Notes under the pieces: generated by a model | What the model was told of the DNA's origin: nothing | The model's input: only the letters and a program-made list of their open reading frames with translations | Databases searched by the model: none | Shown: positions 1-8,143 of the stretch, piece after piece | Position numbering within the stretch: position 1 is the stretch's first letter | How the letters are laid out: each line of letters starts with the position of its first letter | Translations under genes and position numbers: made by a program | Origin: Herbaspirillum chlorophenolicum | GTDB lineage: Bacteria > Pseudomonadota > Gammaproteobacteria > Burkholderiales > Burkholderiaceae_D | DNA length: 64,000 nucleotides | NCBI RefSeq assembly: GCF_001189955.1 | Contig: NZ_LFLT01000001.1 | Coordinates: 186,001-250,000, forward strand | Direction: 5' to 3'

Positions 1-1
1 G

Positions 2-1231
2 CAAGCCATCATCGAAGGCATGCAATGGCTCGGCCTGGAGCATGACGAAGGCCCGTTCTACCAGATGAAGCGCATGGACCGCTACCGCGAGGTAGTGGCG
101 CAGATGCTGGAGCAGGGCACTGCTTACTACTGCTATTGCTCGCCGGAAGAAGTCGAAGCCATGCGCGAGCGCCAGCGCGCTGCCGGCGACAAGCCGCGCT
201 ACGACGGTACCTGGCGTCCGGAGCCGGGCAAGACCCTGCCGGCCATTCCTGAAGGCCGCAAGCCGGTGGTGCGCTTCAAGAATCCGCTCGATGGCGAGGT
301 CACCTGGAACGACGTGGTCAAGGGACCGATCACGATTTCCAATCGCGAAATGGACGACCTGGTCATCGCCCGCCCGGACGGCACGCCGACCTATAACTTC
401 TGCGTGGTGGTGGACGACTGGGACATGAAGATCACCCACGTCATTCGCGGCGACGACCACGTCAACAACACGCCGCGCCAGATCAACATCCTCAAGGCGC
501 TGGGCGGCACGCTGCCTGAATACGGCCACGTGCCGATGATCCTTGGGGCCGATGGCGAGAAGCTGTCCAAGCGCCACGGTGCGGTGAGCGTGATGGACTA
601 TCCGGCGCAAGGCTACCTGCCGGAAGCGATGCTGAACTATCTCGCCCGCCTGGGCTGGAGCCACGGCGACGACGAGATCTTCTCGATGCAGCAGTTCTGC
701 GAATGGTTCGACCTGGATCACTTGACCAAGGCGCCGGCGCAGTTCAATCCCGAAAAACTGAACTGGCTCAACAACCACTACATCAAGCTGGCCGACAACG
801 CGCGCCTGGCGACGCTGGTGCGTCCGCTGCTGGAAAAGGACGGGGCTTCCTTCGAGGGCGCGCCCGATCTGGATGCGGTGATTGGATTGTTGAAGGACCG
901 TGCCAACACCATCAACGAGATTGCGGCCGCGGCCCTGATGTTCTACCGCCAGCCGGCGCCGGAAGCGGCGCTGGTCGAGCAGCACATCACCGAAGCCATC
1001 AAGCCGGCGCTGGCCGAATTCGCGCAGCGTTGCGCCACCGTCGAATGGACCAAGGAAGCGATCGCGCCGATGATCAAGGAAGTGCTGGCCGCGCACAAAC
1101 TGAAGATGCCGCAGCTGGCCATGCCGCTGCGCCTGATCGTGGCAGGGCAATTACAGACGCCTGCGATCGACGCCGTGCTGCAATTGTTTGGCCGCGATGT
1201 GGTGTTGGCGCGCCTGAAAAATACTCTTTAA
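2..1231 (+). CDS. gltX: Glutamate--tRNA ligase (partial, 5' end outside window)
   Basis: Class I aminoacyl-tRNA synthetase that charges tRNA-Glu in the cytosol. The reading frame is open from base 2, so the N-terminus with the HIGH motif lies upstream of the window. The visible 409 residues carry the second ATP-binding signature, KLSKR, at bases 560-574, preceded by the typical GADGEKL context, and a Cys-containing insert (YCYCSPEE) near bases 125-155. The C-terminal anticodon-binding part is complete to the TAA at 1231. It is followed within 75 bp by tRNA-Ala and then by two tRNA-Glu genes, its own substrates. The family call is secure; only the start is unseen. Confidence 0.97.
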   Translation, partial: QAIIEGMQWLGLEHDEGPFYQMKRMDRYREVVAQMLEQGTAYYCYCSPEEVEAMRERQRAAGDKPRYDGTWRPEPGKTLPAIPEGRKPVVRFKNPLDGEVTWNDVVKGPITISNREMDDLVIARPDGTPTYNFCVVVDDWDMKITHVIRGDDHVNNTPRQINILKALGGTLPEYGHVPMILGADGEKLSKRHGAVSVMDYPAQGYLPEAMLNYLARLGWSHGDDEIFSMQQFCEWFDLDHLTKAPAQFNPEKLNWLNNHYIKLADNARLATLVRPLLEKDGASFEGAPDLDAVIGLLKDRANTINEIAAAALMFYRQPAPEAALVEQHITEAIKPALAEFAQRCATVEWTKEAIAPMIKEVLAAHKLKMPQLAMPLRLIVAGQLQTPAIDAVLQLFGRDVVLARLKNTL

Positions 1232-1305
1232 AAAATAAATGAGGGTTTTTCAAAAAAGGTGTTGTCTTTTGAAAGTAGGTATTGCATAATCTCGCTTCTT
1301 CGCAA

Positions 1306-1381
<76 letters not shown>

Positions 1382-1448
1382 GCGACCCGCAGTAGTTTGG
1401 CGGTGATTTCAAGCGAAGCTTGATTGAAGAAAAAAGCAGTACCTGTAT

Positions 1449-1524
1449 GTCCCCATCGTCTAGAGGCCTAGGACATCACCCTTTCACGGTGAGTACGGGG
1501 GTTCGAATCCCCCTGGGGACGCCA
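1449..1524 (+). tRNA. tRNA-Glu (anticodon TTC), copy 1
   Basis: A 76-nt tRNA with acceptor GTCCCCA/TGGGGAC and an encoded CCA. The anticodon stem TCACC/GGTGA holds loop CTTTCAC, giving anticodon TTC. Its sequence is identical to the copy at 1583-1658. Confidence 0.95.
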
Positions 1525-1582
1525 GATTTCAATATCGGCGTTGTGACCCAGCAGGCAACGCAGGTATAAAAGCAAGATACGT

Positions 1583-1658
1583 GTCCCCATCGTCTAGAGG
1601 CCTAGGACATCACCCTTTCACGGTGAGTACGGGGGTTCGAATCCCCCTGGGGACGCCA
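1583..1658 (+). tRNA. tRNA-Glu (anticodon TTC), copy 2
   Basis: Identical in all 76 positions to the tRNA at 1449-1524 and separated from it by 58 bp. The spacers differ, so this is a duplicated tRNA gene maintained by selection or gene conversion, not a duplication of the whole segment. A terminator follows at 1671. Confidence 0.95.
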
Positions 1659-1670
1659 GGAATATACAAA

Positions 1671-1696
1671 AAGCCCGCATCAGCGGGCTTTTTTGT
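1671..1696 (+). terminator. Rho-independent terminator after the tRNA cluster
   Basis: Stem AAGCCCGC / GCGGGCTT with loop ATCA, followed by a T-run. It closes the tRNA-Ala/Glu/Glu transcription unit. Confidence 0.85.
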
Positions 1697-1766
1697 TTCT
1701 GGCATGTCTTCCGCAGGCGCCATGTCCGCGCGCATGCCCATCATCGACATTCAAGCGACAGAGCCG

Positions 1767-1795
1767 AGCCCGCCATCGCGGGCTTGATTGTTTTT
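1767..1795 (+). terminator. Second hairpin with the same stem sequence, weak terminator
   Basis: Stem AGCCCGC / GCGGGCT with loop CATC, followed by TGATTG and five T. The stem repeats that of the terminator at 1671. It may be a back-up terminator; the interrupted T-run makes this uncertain. Confidence 0.45.
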
Positions 1796-1911
1796 GCGCT
1801 ATCCTGCACGGCAGCCCAGCGGCCGCCCTGAGATCCTGAACAGGTCCCAGGATGCGTGCCCGGGACGACCGCCGGCAAGGCGGCACATCAAGAGACAAAC
1901 CAGGAGCGCAC

Positions 1912-2703
1912 ATGACAGCGGCAGCAAATCTCGACATCGATGGGCGCGGCATCGCCACCATCACATTGAACCGTCCCGATGTGCATAACGCCTTCGACGA
2001 CAAGCTGATCGCACACCTGATCGCCTTGATCACGCAAGCGAAGGAAGATGCGCGCACGCGGGTACTGTTGCTGGCCTCGACCGGCAAGTCTTTTTCCGCC
2101 GGCGCCGACCTGGCATGGATGCGGCGCATGGCCGACGCCTCGCGCGAGGACAACCTGCGCGACGCGCGCAACCTGGCGCTGCTGATGGAAACGCTCAACA
2201 GCTTTCCCGCGCCCACGGTGGCCAAGGTGCAAGGTGCGGTGATGGGCGGGGGCGTGGGCCTGGTGTCGTGCTGCGATATTGCGATCGCATCCGAGGCGGC
2301 CTTCTTCGCGCTGTCCGAAGTCAAGCTCGGACTCGCACCGGCGGCCATCAGCCCGTATGTGGTCGCCAAGATGGGCGTGTCGCAGGCGCGCCGCTACTTT
2401 GTTTCGGGCGAACGCTTCTCGGCCATCCGCGCGGCTGCCATCGGACTGGTGCATGAGGTTGTGCTGGCCGCGGAGCTCGATGCCAAGGTCGACCACACCC
2501 TCGATGTGTTGCTGGGCAACGGCCCGCAAGCCATGCGTGCGGCCAAGCAGCTGGTGCAGGTGGCCAATCCGCTGAAAGTCTCGCCTGAGCTGGCGCAATA
2601 CACCGCCGGCGTGATTGCCGACTTGCGGGCTTCCGACGAAGGAAAGGAAGGCTTGCGGGCTTTCCTTGAAAAGAGCAGTCCGGCGTGGATCGTCAAGAAC
2701 TGA
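1912..2703 (+). CDS. liuC: Enoyl-CoA hydratase/isomerase family, methylglutaconyl-CoA hydratase (LiuC) type
   Basis: Crotonase-fold protein of 263 residues. The ATG at 1912 is chosen because AGGAG sits 5 bp upstream and the family's beta-strand start follows at once. The two oxyanion-hole segments are FSAGADL (about 61-67) and GAVMGGGVGL (about 108-117). The first crotonase glutamate is a glycine here, while the second is kept in SEVKLG (Glu136). This pattern, with the SCCD and APAAISPYVV stretches, matches LiuC of the leucine/isovalerate pathway, which hydrates 3-methylglutaconyl-CoA. No other liu genes are nearby, so the substrate is inferred from similarity alone. It converges on the oxidoreductase gene that ends at 2716. 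Confidence 0.72.
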   Translation: MTAAANLDIDGRGIATITLNRPDVHNAFDDKLIAHLIALITQAKEDARTRVLLLASTGKSFSAGADLAWMRRMADASREDNLRDARNLALLMETLNSFPAPTVAKVQGAVMGGGVGLVSCCDIAIASEAAFFALSEVKLGLAPAAISPYVVAKMGVSQARRYFVSGERFSAIRAAAIGLVHEVVLAAELDAKVDHTLDVLLGNGPQAMRAAKQLVQVANPLKVSPELAQYTAGVIADLRASDEGKEGLRAFLEKSSPAWIVKN

Positions 2704-2715
2704 GAAAAACAGGCC

Positions 2716-3585
2716 CTAGGCTTCGACCGCATCCAGCGGCCAGGCCAGCGACAGCGGCGTGAGCCGCAGGCCGAACTCGGCAGCAGTGGCAGTCATCGCC
2801 TGCGCGTCGCGCGGCGCGGAGATGCGTGCCAGCAGGTCGCGCACGGTGCGTTGCAAGGTGGGGCTGGCCAGTGCCTGTAACGACGCCGTACGGATGGTCA
2901 CTTCGGCGCCGTTGGCCAGCTTCACCAATTGCGCCAGGCTGTGTTCTTCCGGGCCACCCAATTCATAGATGCCAGGCCTTCCCACGCCCAGCGCCGCCGA
3001 TTCGGCTACCGTGGCGACATCGCCCAGGTTGATCGGTCGGCTGGTGCGTCCCTCGTCACCGTACAGCACTACCGGCGCATCGGGCGCCTGTTGCAGCAAG
3101 GCCTGTTCGAAGGGCAGCGGCTGCGGGCTGCCGCGCACCACCGGACCCAAACGGAAGATCACGCTGCCGGATAATTGCCGGAGTACCTGTTCGGCCATGC
3201 CTTTGGCCTTGAGGTACCAGTTGTCGGATGCGGCATCGGCCAGCAGCGACGAAAAATACACTACCCGGGTGCCGCGCGCGCCGACCGCTTGTGCGATCCG
3301 TCGTGCGGTGCCTACCATGCCGCTTTCATAAGCGCTCCAATCGTCGGCCCCAACTACCCCGGTGAGCAGCACCACCGCATCGGCATTGGCGATGGCGTCG
3401 GCGCTGCGCGGATTGCCGGTCCAGTTGGAAATGACCTCATCGGCTACCAGCGTGGCCGGCGTGCGCACCAGCGCGGTAGCGTGGACGCCCGAGTCGCGCA
3501 GCAGCAAAAGCAGCAGGCGGCCGGTCGGGCTGTTGGCGCCGGCGACGACAATGCGCGGACGGCGCGCAGGTTGAAGCTCAAGCAT
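2716..3585 (-). CDS. NAD(P)H-binding protein, atypical SDR / NmrA-like
   Basis: A 289-residue Rossmann-fold protein. The N-terminal beta-alpha-beta carries GANSPTG (about 17-23), the dinucleotide-binding glycine motif, and a later VVYFSSLLA strand resembles the NAD(P)-binding SDR class that lacks a strict YxxxK. A strong AGGAGG lies just upstream of the ATG. It is the last gene of a minus-strand operon behind an ECF sigma factor, a membrane protein and a ferredoxin, 66 bp after the ferredoxin stop. A redox or sensory role in that stress operon is plausible, but the substrate cannot be read from the sequence. Confidence 0.8.
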   Translation of the reverse strand: MLELQPARRPRIVVAGANSPTGRLLLLLLRDSGVHATALVRTPATLVADEVISNWTGNPRSADAIANADAVVLLTGVVGADDWSAYESGMVGTARRIAQAVGARGTRVVYFSSLLADAASDNWYLKAKGMAEQVLRQLSGSVIFRLGPVVRGSPQPLPFEQALLQQAPDAPVVLYGDEGRTSRPINLGDVATVAESAALGVGRPGIYELGGPEEHSLAQLVKLANGAEVTIRTASLQALASPTLQRTVRDLLARISAPRDAQAMTATAAEFGLRLTPLSLAWPLDAVEA

Positions 3586-3651
3586 GGTTCCTCCTGTCTG
3601 GATGAGGGAGAAGAACTGGGGTTGGCCATTGCGGCCGTCTTTGGATGCCGC

Positions 3652-3960
3652 CTAGCGCCGTATCAGCGTGATGGCATGTTCCGGGCAAGCCTTGACGCAC
3701 AAACCGCAGGCGCGGCAGGCGTCGGCATTGGGCGTGTAGGCCACTTGCATGCCGTGTACGCGCAGCTTCATGCGATTGAGGAAGCCGAGTGCGCTGAAAT
3801 CCTGGTCATCGATGCGGCGTACCTCGAACACGTTCTCCGGGCATACCGGCACGCAGTCGGCACGGCCTTCGCAACGCTTCAGGTTGACTTGCGGCACGAT
3901 GATGCCAGGCGGCTGCTTGCAATTGGCCGCCTGCATCGGGAATGCGGCGCCCATGCTCAT
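3652..3960 (-). CDS. 4Fe-4S dicluster-type ferredoxin
   Basis: A 102-residue small iron-sulfur protein. The C-terminal half has a complete CxxCxxCxxxCP cluster motif (CRACGLCVKACP) and the centre has a second cysteine set, CEGRADCVPVCP, so two clusters are likely. It probably carries electrons for the oxidoreductase encoded next. Its start overlaps the stop of the upstream membrane-protein gene by 4 bp (ATGA), which indicates translational coupling. A second in-frame Met at residue 8 is an alternative start. Confidence 0.85.
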   Translation of the reverse strand: MSMGAAFPMQAANCKQPPGIIVPQVNLKRCEGRADCVPVCPENVFEVRRIDDQDFSALGFLNRMKLRVHGMQVAYTPNADACRACGLCVKACPEHAITLIRR

Positions 3961-4295
3961 TCGCCCTTGCGGTTGCGGCCGAACATGCAGAAGCGCGACT
4001 CCAGCCGTTCGCGTTCTTCCGGCGTCATGGCCTGCCAGCGTGCGCGCATGCGGCGTTTCTTTTCATGCCAGCCGTGGCGGCCGCGAAAACCGCCGAACAG
4101 GATGCGGCATAACACCAGCAAGCCCAGTGCGCGCCAGAAGCCGATTTCGGCGGCGCCGGGGAAGATGGGCGGCACCACAAGGTTCCACAGCAGCATCACG
4201 GCGCCGCCCAATACGACAACGCATAGCGCCAGGCCGCAAAGCTTGAACAGCCAACCCATCCTGAAACGGCGCGGGGGTCTGATTTGATCCATCAC
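3957..4295 (-). CDS. Small two-helix membrane protein in ECF sigma operon
   Basis: A 112-residue protein I do not recognise by name. It has two hydrophobic stretches (about residues 14-42 and 52-69) and a basic C-terminal tail containing MTPEERERLESRF. It overlaps the sigma-factor stop codon by 4 bp upstream and the ferredoxin start by 4 bp downstream. The position directly after an ECF sigma factor is where an anti-sigma factor usually lies, but no HxxxCxxC zinc-anti-sigma motif is present. Its regulatory role is therefore only a guess. Confidence 0.7.
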   Translation of the reverse strand: MMDQIRPPRRFRMGWLFKLCGLALCVVVLGGAVMLLWNLVVPPIFPGAAEIGFWRALGLLVLCRILFGGFRGRHGWHEKKRRMRARWQAMTPEERERLESRFCMFGRNRKGE

Positions 4296-4879
4296 ATCTC
4301 CAATTCGTCATAAATCGCCTGCAGCCGCTTGCGCAGATGCAAGACCGCATAGCGCTTGCGCGCCAGCAAAGTGTTGAGGCTGGCGCCGCTTTCGGCCGCC
4401 ATTTCCTTGAAGCTGATGCCGTCGAGTTCATGCGCGACGAACACCTCGCGTTGTTTTTCGGGCAGCTCGTCGAGCGCCTGTTGCAGGGTGTCCAGCAGCA
4501 CCGAGCGGGCATACGCCGCTTCCGGGCCATCGCTGGTGGCCGGCAAGGCCAGGTCCAGCCGCCACACGCTTTCAGCGGCATCGAAATCCTCCGCGTCGCC
4601 GGGATCGGCCAGCGGCTCTTCCTTCTTCTTGCGGAAGCGGTCGATGATGCGGTTGCGCGCCACCCGGAACAGCCATGCGCTGACCTGCTCGATCGGTTCG
4701 GGCAAACGATAGGCCTGGACGAACTCGTGGAACACATCCTGGAGGATGTCCTCGGCTTCGCCGGCGTCGGCGACCCGACGGCGGATGAACCCGCCCAGCC
4801 GCGTGCGCTCGCGCAGTACGGTGGCGGTGATCTCGCTGTCTTTGTCGTTCATCGCTTGGTGGTTGGAAATCGACTGCAT
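4292..4879 (-). CDS. RNA polymerase ECF-family sigma-70 factor
   Basis: A 195-residue sigma factor. Region 2 spans about residues 25-95, with DILQDVFHEF and AWLFRVARNRIIDRFRKK (core binding and -10 recognition). Region 4 spans about 130-185, with LPEKQREVFVAHELDGISFKE and an HTH (-35 recognition). A Met at residue 10 (position 4852) is an alternative start; neither has a clear ribosome site. It heads a tightly overlapping operon with a membrane protein, a ferredoxin and an NAD(P)-binding protein. The stimulus is unknown. Confidence 0.92.
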   Translation of the reverse strand: MQSISNHQAMNDKDSEITATVLRERTRLGGFIRRRVADAGEAEDILQDVFHEFVQAYRLPEPIEQVSAWLFRVARNRIIDRFRKKKEEPLADPGDAEDFDAAESVWRLDLALPATSDGPEAAYARSVLLDTLQQALDELPEKQREVFVAHELDGISFKEMAAESGASLNTLLARKRYAVLHLRKRLQAIYDELEM

Positions 4880-4993
4880 GCCGGGAAGACGGATCGGCGG
4901 CGGGAATATTGTGGCCGGCGCGATGTTTTTTGCGCCCGGTCACAGGATTCTAAGGCGGGAGCGGGGAAATTGCCTTCAAGGCAGCACGTGCAA

Positions 4994-5024
4994 ACAAAAA
5001 GCGCATCCGGCTGGATGCGCTTTT
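4994..5024 (-). terminator. Terminator downstream of the DJ-1/PfpI gene
   Basis: Stem GCGCATCC / GGATGCGC flanked by A-run and T-run, so it can work in both directions. On the minus strand it follows the stop at 5044 by about 20 bp. Confidence 0.85.
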
Positions 5025-5043
5025 CAGGTCAGGGACGGCTGGA

Positions 5044-5625
5044 TCAGAGTTCGATCCTGGTACCCAGCACCTTAAGGAACTGCGCCAGCCATGCCGGGTG
5101 TGCCGGCCAGGCAGGGGCGGTCACCAGGTTGCCATCGGTCACTGCGGCATCCACCGCGATATCGGCGTACTGGCCGCCGGCCAGCTTCACTTCCGGCGCG
5201 CAAGCCGGGTAGGCCGACACCTTCTTGCCTTCCAGCACGCCCGCTGCGGCCAGCACCTGCGGGCCGTGGCAGACGGCGGCGATGGGTTTGTCGGCCTTGG
5301 CAAATGCTTGCACCAGTTCGATCACCTTCGGGTTCAGCCGCAGGTATTCCGGCGCGCGGCCGCCGGCCACCACCAGGGCGTCGTAGCCGGCCGCGCTGAC
5401 TTCGTCGAAGCTGGCGTTGAGGGCAAAGTTGTGGCCCGGTTTTTCGCTATAGGTCTGGTCGCCTTCGAAATCGTGGATGGCGGTCTTGACCTTGTCGCCG
5501 GCCTTCTTGCCGGGGCATACCGCATGCACGGTGTGGCCGACCATCTGCAGTGCCTGGAAAGGCACCATGGTCTCGTAGTCCTCGGCAAAATCGCCGGTCA
5601 ACAACAGGATTTTCTTCGCTGCCAT
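5044..5625 (-). CDS. DJ-1/PfpI family protein
   Basis: A 193-residue class I glutamine-amidotransferase-like protein. The nucleophile elbow AAVCHGPQ carries Cys119 followed by His120, and GGRAPEYLR with its conserved region lies near residue 90. Family members act as proteases, glyoxalases/deglycases or chaperones; the sequence does not decide which. Two in-frame ATGs exist (5631 and 5625). The AGGAG abuts the first but lies 6 bp before the second, so the second is chosen. It is transcribed alone: a terminator follows, and the LysR gene upstream ends 68 bp away. Confidence 0.88.
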   Translation of the reverse strand: MAAKKILLLTGDFAEDYETMVPFQALQMVGHTVHAVCPGKKAGDKVKTAIHDFEGDQTYSEKPGHNFALNASFDEVSAAGYDALVVAGGRAPEYLRLNPKVIELVQAFAKADKPIAAVCHGPQVLAAAGVLEGKKVSAYPACAPEVKLAGGQYADIAVDAAVTDGNLVTAPAWPAHPAWLAQFLKVLGTRIEL

Positions 5626-5692
5626 TTTCATCTCCTAGGAGGGTAAGGGCCGGCTCTCAGTCCGGTGTGAAAACCAATTAGGGGCGCTGCCG

Positions 5693-6610
5693 TCAGGATA
5701 ACCACTGCATCTGACGCGAGTCGCCCATCAAATAATCGCGGTTCATCTCCACGCATTCGCGCAGGTAGCGCCATAAGGCCGAGACGCGGGCCACATGCCG
5801 CTGTTCGCTGGAGGCGACCAGCCAGAAGGTGCGGGTGATGGCAATCTCGTGCTCCAGCACCGGCACCAGCTGTTCCGACTGCTGGGCCAGGAAGCAGGGC
5901 AGGATGGCCAGCGCGTTGCCGCTGCAGGCGGCGGTGTATTGCGCCACCACGCTGGTGCTGCGGAAGGCGCGGAAGGAGTCGGGGGCGACCGTGTCCTTGT
6001 AGCGCAATTCCTCGCTGAACACCAGATCATCAATGTAACCGATGAAGTTGTGCCGTTCCAGGTCGGCGACGCTGGCGATCGGCGCATGCCGCTGCAGGTA
6101 ATCGCGGGTGGCGTAGAGCTTCAGCACATAGTCCGACAGTTTTGTGACCACGTAATTACCGGACAGCGGGCGCTCGATGGAGACGCTGATGTCCGCCTCA
6201 TGCTTGGACAGGTTGACGAAGCGCGGCATCGGCAGCATGTCCACCGTGATGTGCGGGTTGCGCGCGCAGAAGTGGGCGATATGCGGTGCCAGCACAAAGG
6301 TGCCGAAGCCTTCGGTGGCGCCCAGCCGCACCTGGCCGGAGAGCTTGCTGTTGTGCCCGCCCAGCTCTTCGGCGGCGGCATAGACGGTGCTTTCTATCTT
6401 TTCGGCATATTCCACCAGCCGATAGCCTTCGGCAGTCAGTTTGTAGCCGTGGTTGTTGCGGTCGAACAGTTGGCTGCCGACCTGTTCCTCGAAGCGCTTC
6501 ATGCGGCGCGACACGGTCGAGTGGTCGATGCCCAGCTTCTTGGCGGCATCCACCAGCCCCTGGCTGCGCGTGAGTTCGAGGAAGATCCTGAGGTTGTCCC
6601 AGTCCAGCAT
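5693..6610 (-). CDS. LysR-family transcriptional regulator
   Basis: A 305-residue protein with an N-terminal winged HTH (about 1-60, with the LGIDHSTVSRRMKRFEEQ recognition region) and a C-terminal periplasmic-binding-fold effector domain. The start at 6610 has AGGAG 5 bp upstream; an upstream in-frame Met at 6664 lacks one. It is divergent from the solute-binding protein and mmsA-mmsB genes across a 213-bp spacer, so it is the likely regulator of that unit. The inducer is unknown; a valine-catabolism intermediate is a reasonable guess. Confidence 0.9.
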   Translation of the reverse strand: MLDWDNLRIFLELTRSQGLVDAAKKLGIDHSTVSRRMKRFEEQVGSQLFDRNNHGYKLTAEGYRLVEYAEKIESTVYAAAEELGGHNSKLSGQVRLGATEGFGTFVLAPHIAHFCARNPHITVDMLPMPRFVNLSKHEADISVSIERPLSGNYVVTKLSDYVLKLYATRDYLQRHAPIASVADLERHNFIGYIDDLVFSEELRYKDTVAPDSFRAFRSTSVVAQYTAACSGNALAILPCFLAQQSEQLVPVLEHEIAITRTFWLVASSEQRHVARVSALWRYLRECVEMNRDYLMGDSRQMQWLS

Positions 6611-6823
6611 GTGGTCTCCTGATAATTGTTTCGCTATTGCTGTTGTGCGCTGATGCAAAAGCATTTTGGATTTATGTTTATTGTATCGATATTAACGCAC
6701 ATGCAAAATAAGGCTTGCTGATGAGGAAGCAGGCTTTCCATCGGCAAGGAGGAATGCGGCACGACCTGGCGTCCATGCAACGCCAGGCGCAGCCGATAAA
6801 AACGACAACATCAAGGAGACAAA
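6611..6823. promoter_or_regulatory. Divergent regulatory region, LysR gene / mmsAB unit
   Basis: AT-rich spacer between two divergent starts. It contains ATGC-AAAA-GCAT (6653-6664), TATCGATA (6684-6691) and a second ATGCAAAA at about 6701, all possible half-sites for the LysR protein. No convincing sigma-70 box was picked out. A good AAGGAG precedes the ATG at 6824. Confidence 0.4.
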
Positions 6824-8056
6824 ATGCGTAAGAGCGTATTCGGCCGTTCTGTCATGGCTGCAGCAGTTACCTGTGCGATTTCCCTGTTCGGCATGTCTGT
6901 CCCGGCCGCGGCGCAAGACGCCAACACCGTCAAGATCGGCATCCTGACCGACATGTCCGGCCCGTATTCCGCCATGGGCGGCCAGGGCTCGGTGGTAGCC
7001 GCCAAGATGGCGGTGGAAGACTGCCTCAAGGCCGAATGCAAGGGCATGAAGATCGACATCCTGTCGGCCGACAACCAGAACAAGCCGGACGTGGGCGTGA
7101 CCCGCGCCCGCGAATGGCTGGACCGCGACAAGGTCGAGGCCATCGCCGACCTGACCAACTCCTCGGTGGCGCTGGCGGTGCAGAAGCTGATCAAGGAAAA
7201 GGGCGGCATCGCCATGTACAGCGGCCCGGCCACCGGCGCCCTGACCACAGCGGAATGCGCGACCAACGGTTTCCACTGGATGTTCGACACCTACTCGCAA
7301 GCGGCCGGCGCAGCGGCTGCGCTGACCAAGCTGGGCAACAAGTCCTGGTACTTCGTCACGGTGGACTACGCCTTCGGCCATTCGCTGGAGAAGGACGCCT
7401 CCGACGTGGTCAAGGCCAATGGCGGCACCGTGGTGGGTTCGGTGCGCCATCCGCTCAATGCTTCTGATTTCTCTTCCTTCCTGTTGCAGGCGCAGGCTTC
7501 CAAGGCGCAGGTCATCGGCCTGGCCGACGGCGGCACCGACGTGGTCAACGCCATCAAGCAGGCGCGCTCTTTCTCGGTGGGCGGCAAGGACCAGCGCCTG
7601 GTGGCATTGCTGGTGTTCCTGTCCGATGTCCACGCGCTGGGCCTGGATGCGGCGCAGGGCCTGGTTTATACCGATGGTTTCTACTGGGATTACGACGAGC
7701 AGACGCGCGCGTTCTCCAAGCGCTTCGAAACCCAGTTCAAGAACAACAAGCCGACCATGGTGCAGGCCGGCGTGTATTCCAGCGTCTATCACTTCCTGAA
7801 GGCGCGCGCCGCCGCCAAGACTTCCGACTGGAAAGTGGTGTCGCAAAAGATGCGCGAGATCCCGATCTCCGACGTGGTCATGCGCAATGCCTCGATCCGT
7901 CCCGACGGCCGTGTGATCCACGATATGTACCTGTACCAGGTGAAATCGCCGGCTGAATCCAAGGCGCCGTGGGATTACCTGAAACTGCTGTCGGTGATCC
8001 CGGCCCAGCAGGCGTTCCGCCCGATGGACGCCGCCTGCCCGCTGGTCAAGCAATAA
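6824..8056 (+). CDS. ABC transporter substrate-binding protein (branched-chain amino acid / Peripla_BP_6 type)
   Basis: A 410-residue periplasmic protein with a Sec signal peptide (basic MRKSVFGR start, hydrophobic core, cleavage near residue 30 after AAA). The mature start, VKIGILTDMSGPYS, is the hallmark of the LivJ-like family. AAGGAG precedes the ATG. No permease or ATPase genes accompany it, so it must borrow a transporter or work with one elsewhere. It lies 87 bp upstream of mmsA in the same direction, which suggests a ligand related to valine, a branched-chain keto acid or 3-hydroxyisobutyrate. The ligand is inference. Confidence 0.88.
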   Translation: MRKSVFGRSVMAAAVTCAISLFGMSVPAAAQDANTVKIGILTDMSGPYSAMGGQGSVVAAKMAVEDCLKAECKGMKIDILSADNQNKPDVGVTRAREWLDRDKVEAIADLTNSSVALAVQKLIKEKGGIAMYSGPATGALTTAECATNGFHWMFDTYSQAAGAAAALTKLGNKSWYFVTVDYAFGHSLEKDASDVVKANGGTVVGSVRHPLNASDFSSFLLQAQASKAQVIGLADGGTDVVNAIKQARSFSVGGKDQRLVALLVFLSDVHALGLDAAQGLVYTDGFYWDYDEQTRAFSKRFETQFKNNKPTMVQAGVYSSVYHFLKARAAAKTSDWKVVSQKMREIPISDVVMRNASIRPDGRVIHDMYLYQVKSPAESKAPWDYLKLLSVIPAQQAFRPMDAACPLVKQ

Positions 8057-8143
8057 GCCTTACGTTTATTCCGGGGCTGTGCGGCCCTTCATCTCCACGC
8101 CGCCCCGGCTTTTCTTCTCAGCCTTACTAATGGAAACCGCATC

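Noticed and set aside
3957-4295. Zinc-binding anti-sigma factor
   Set aside because: No HxxxCxxC motif; only the position suggests it.
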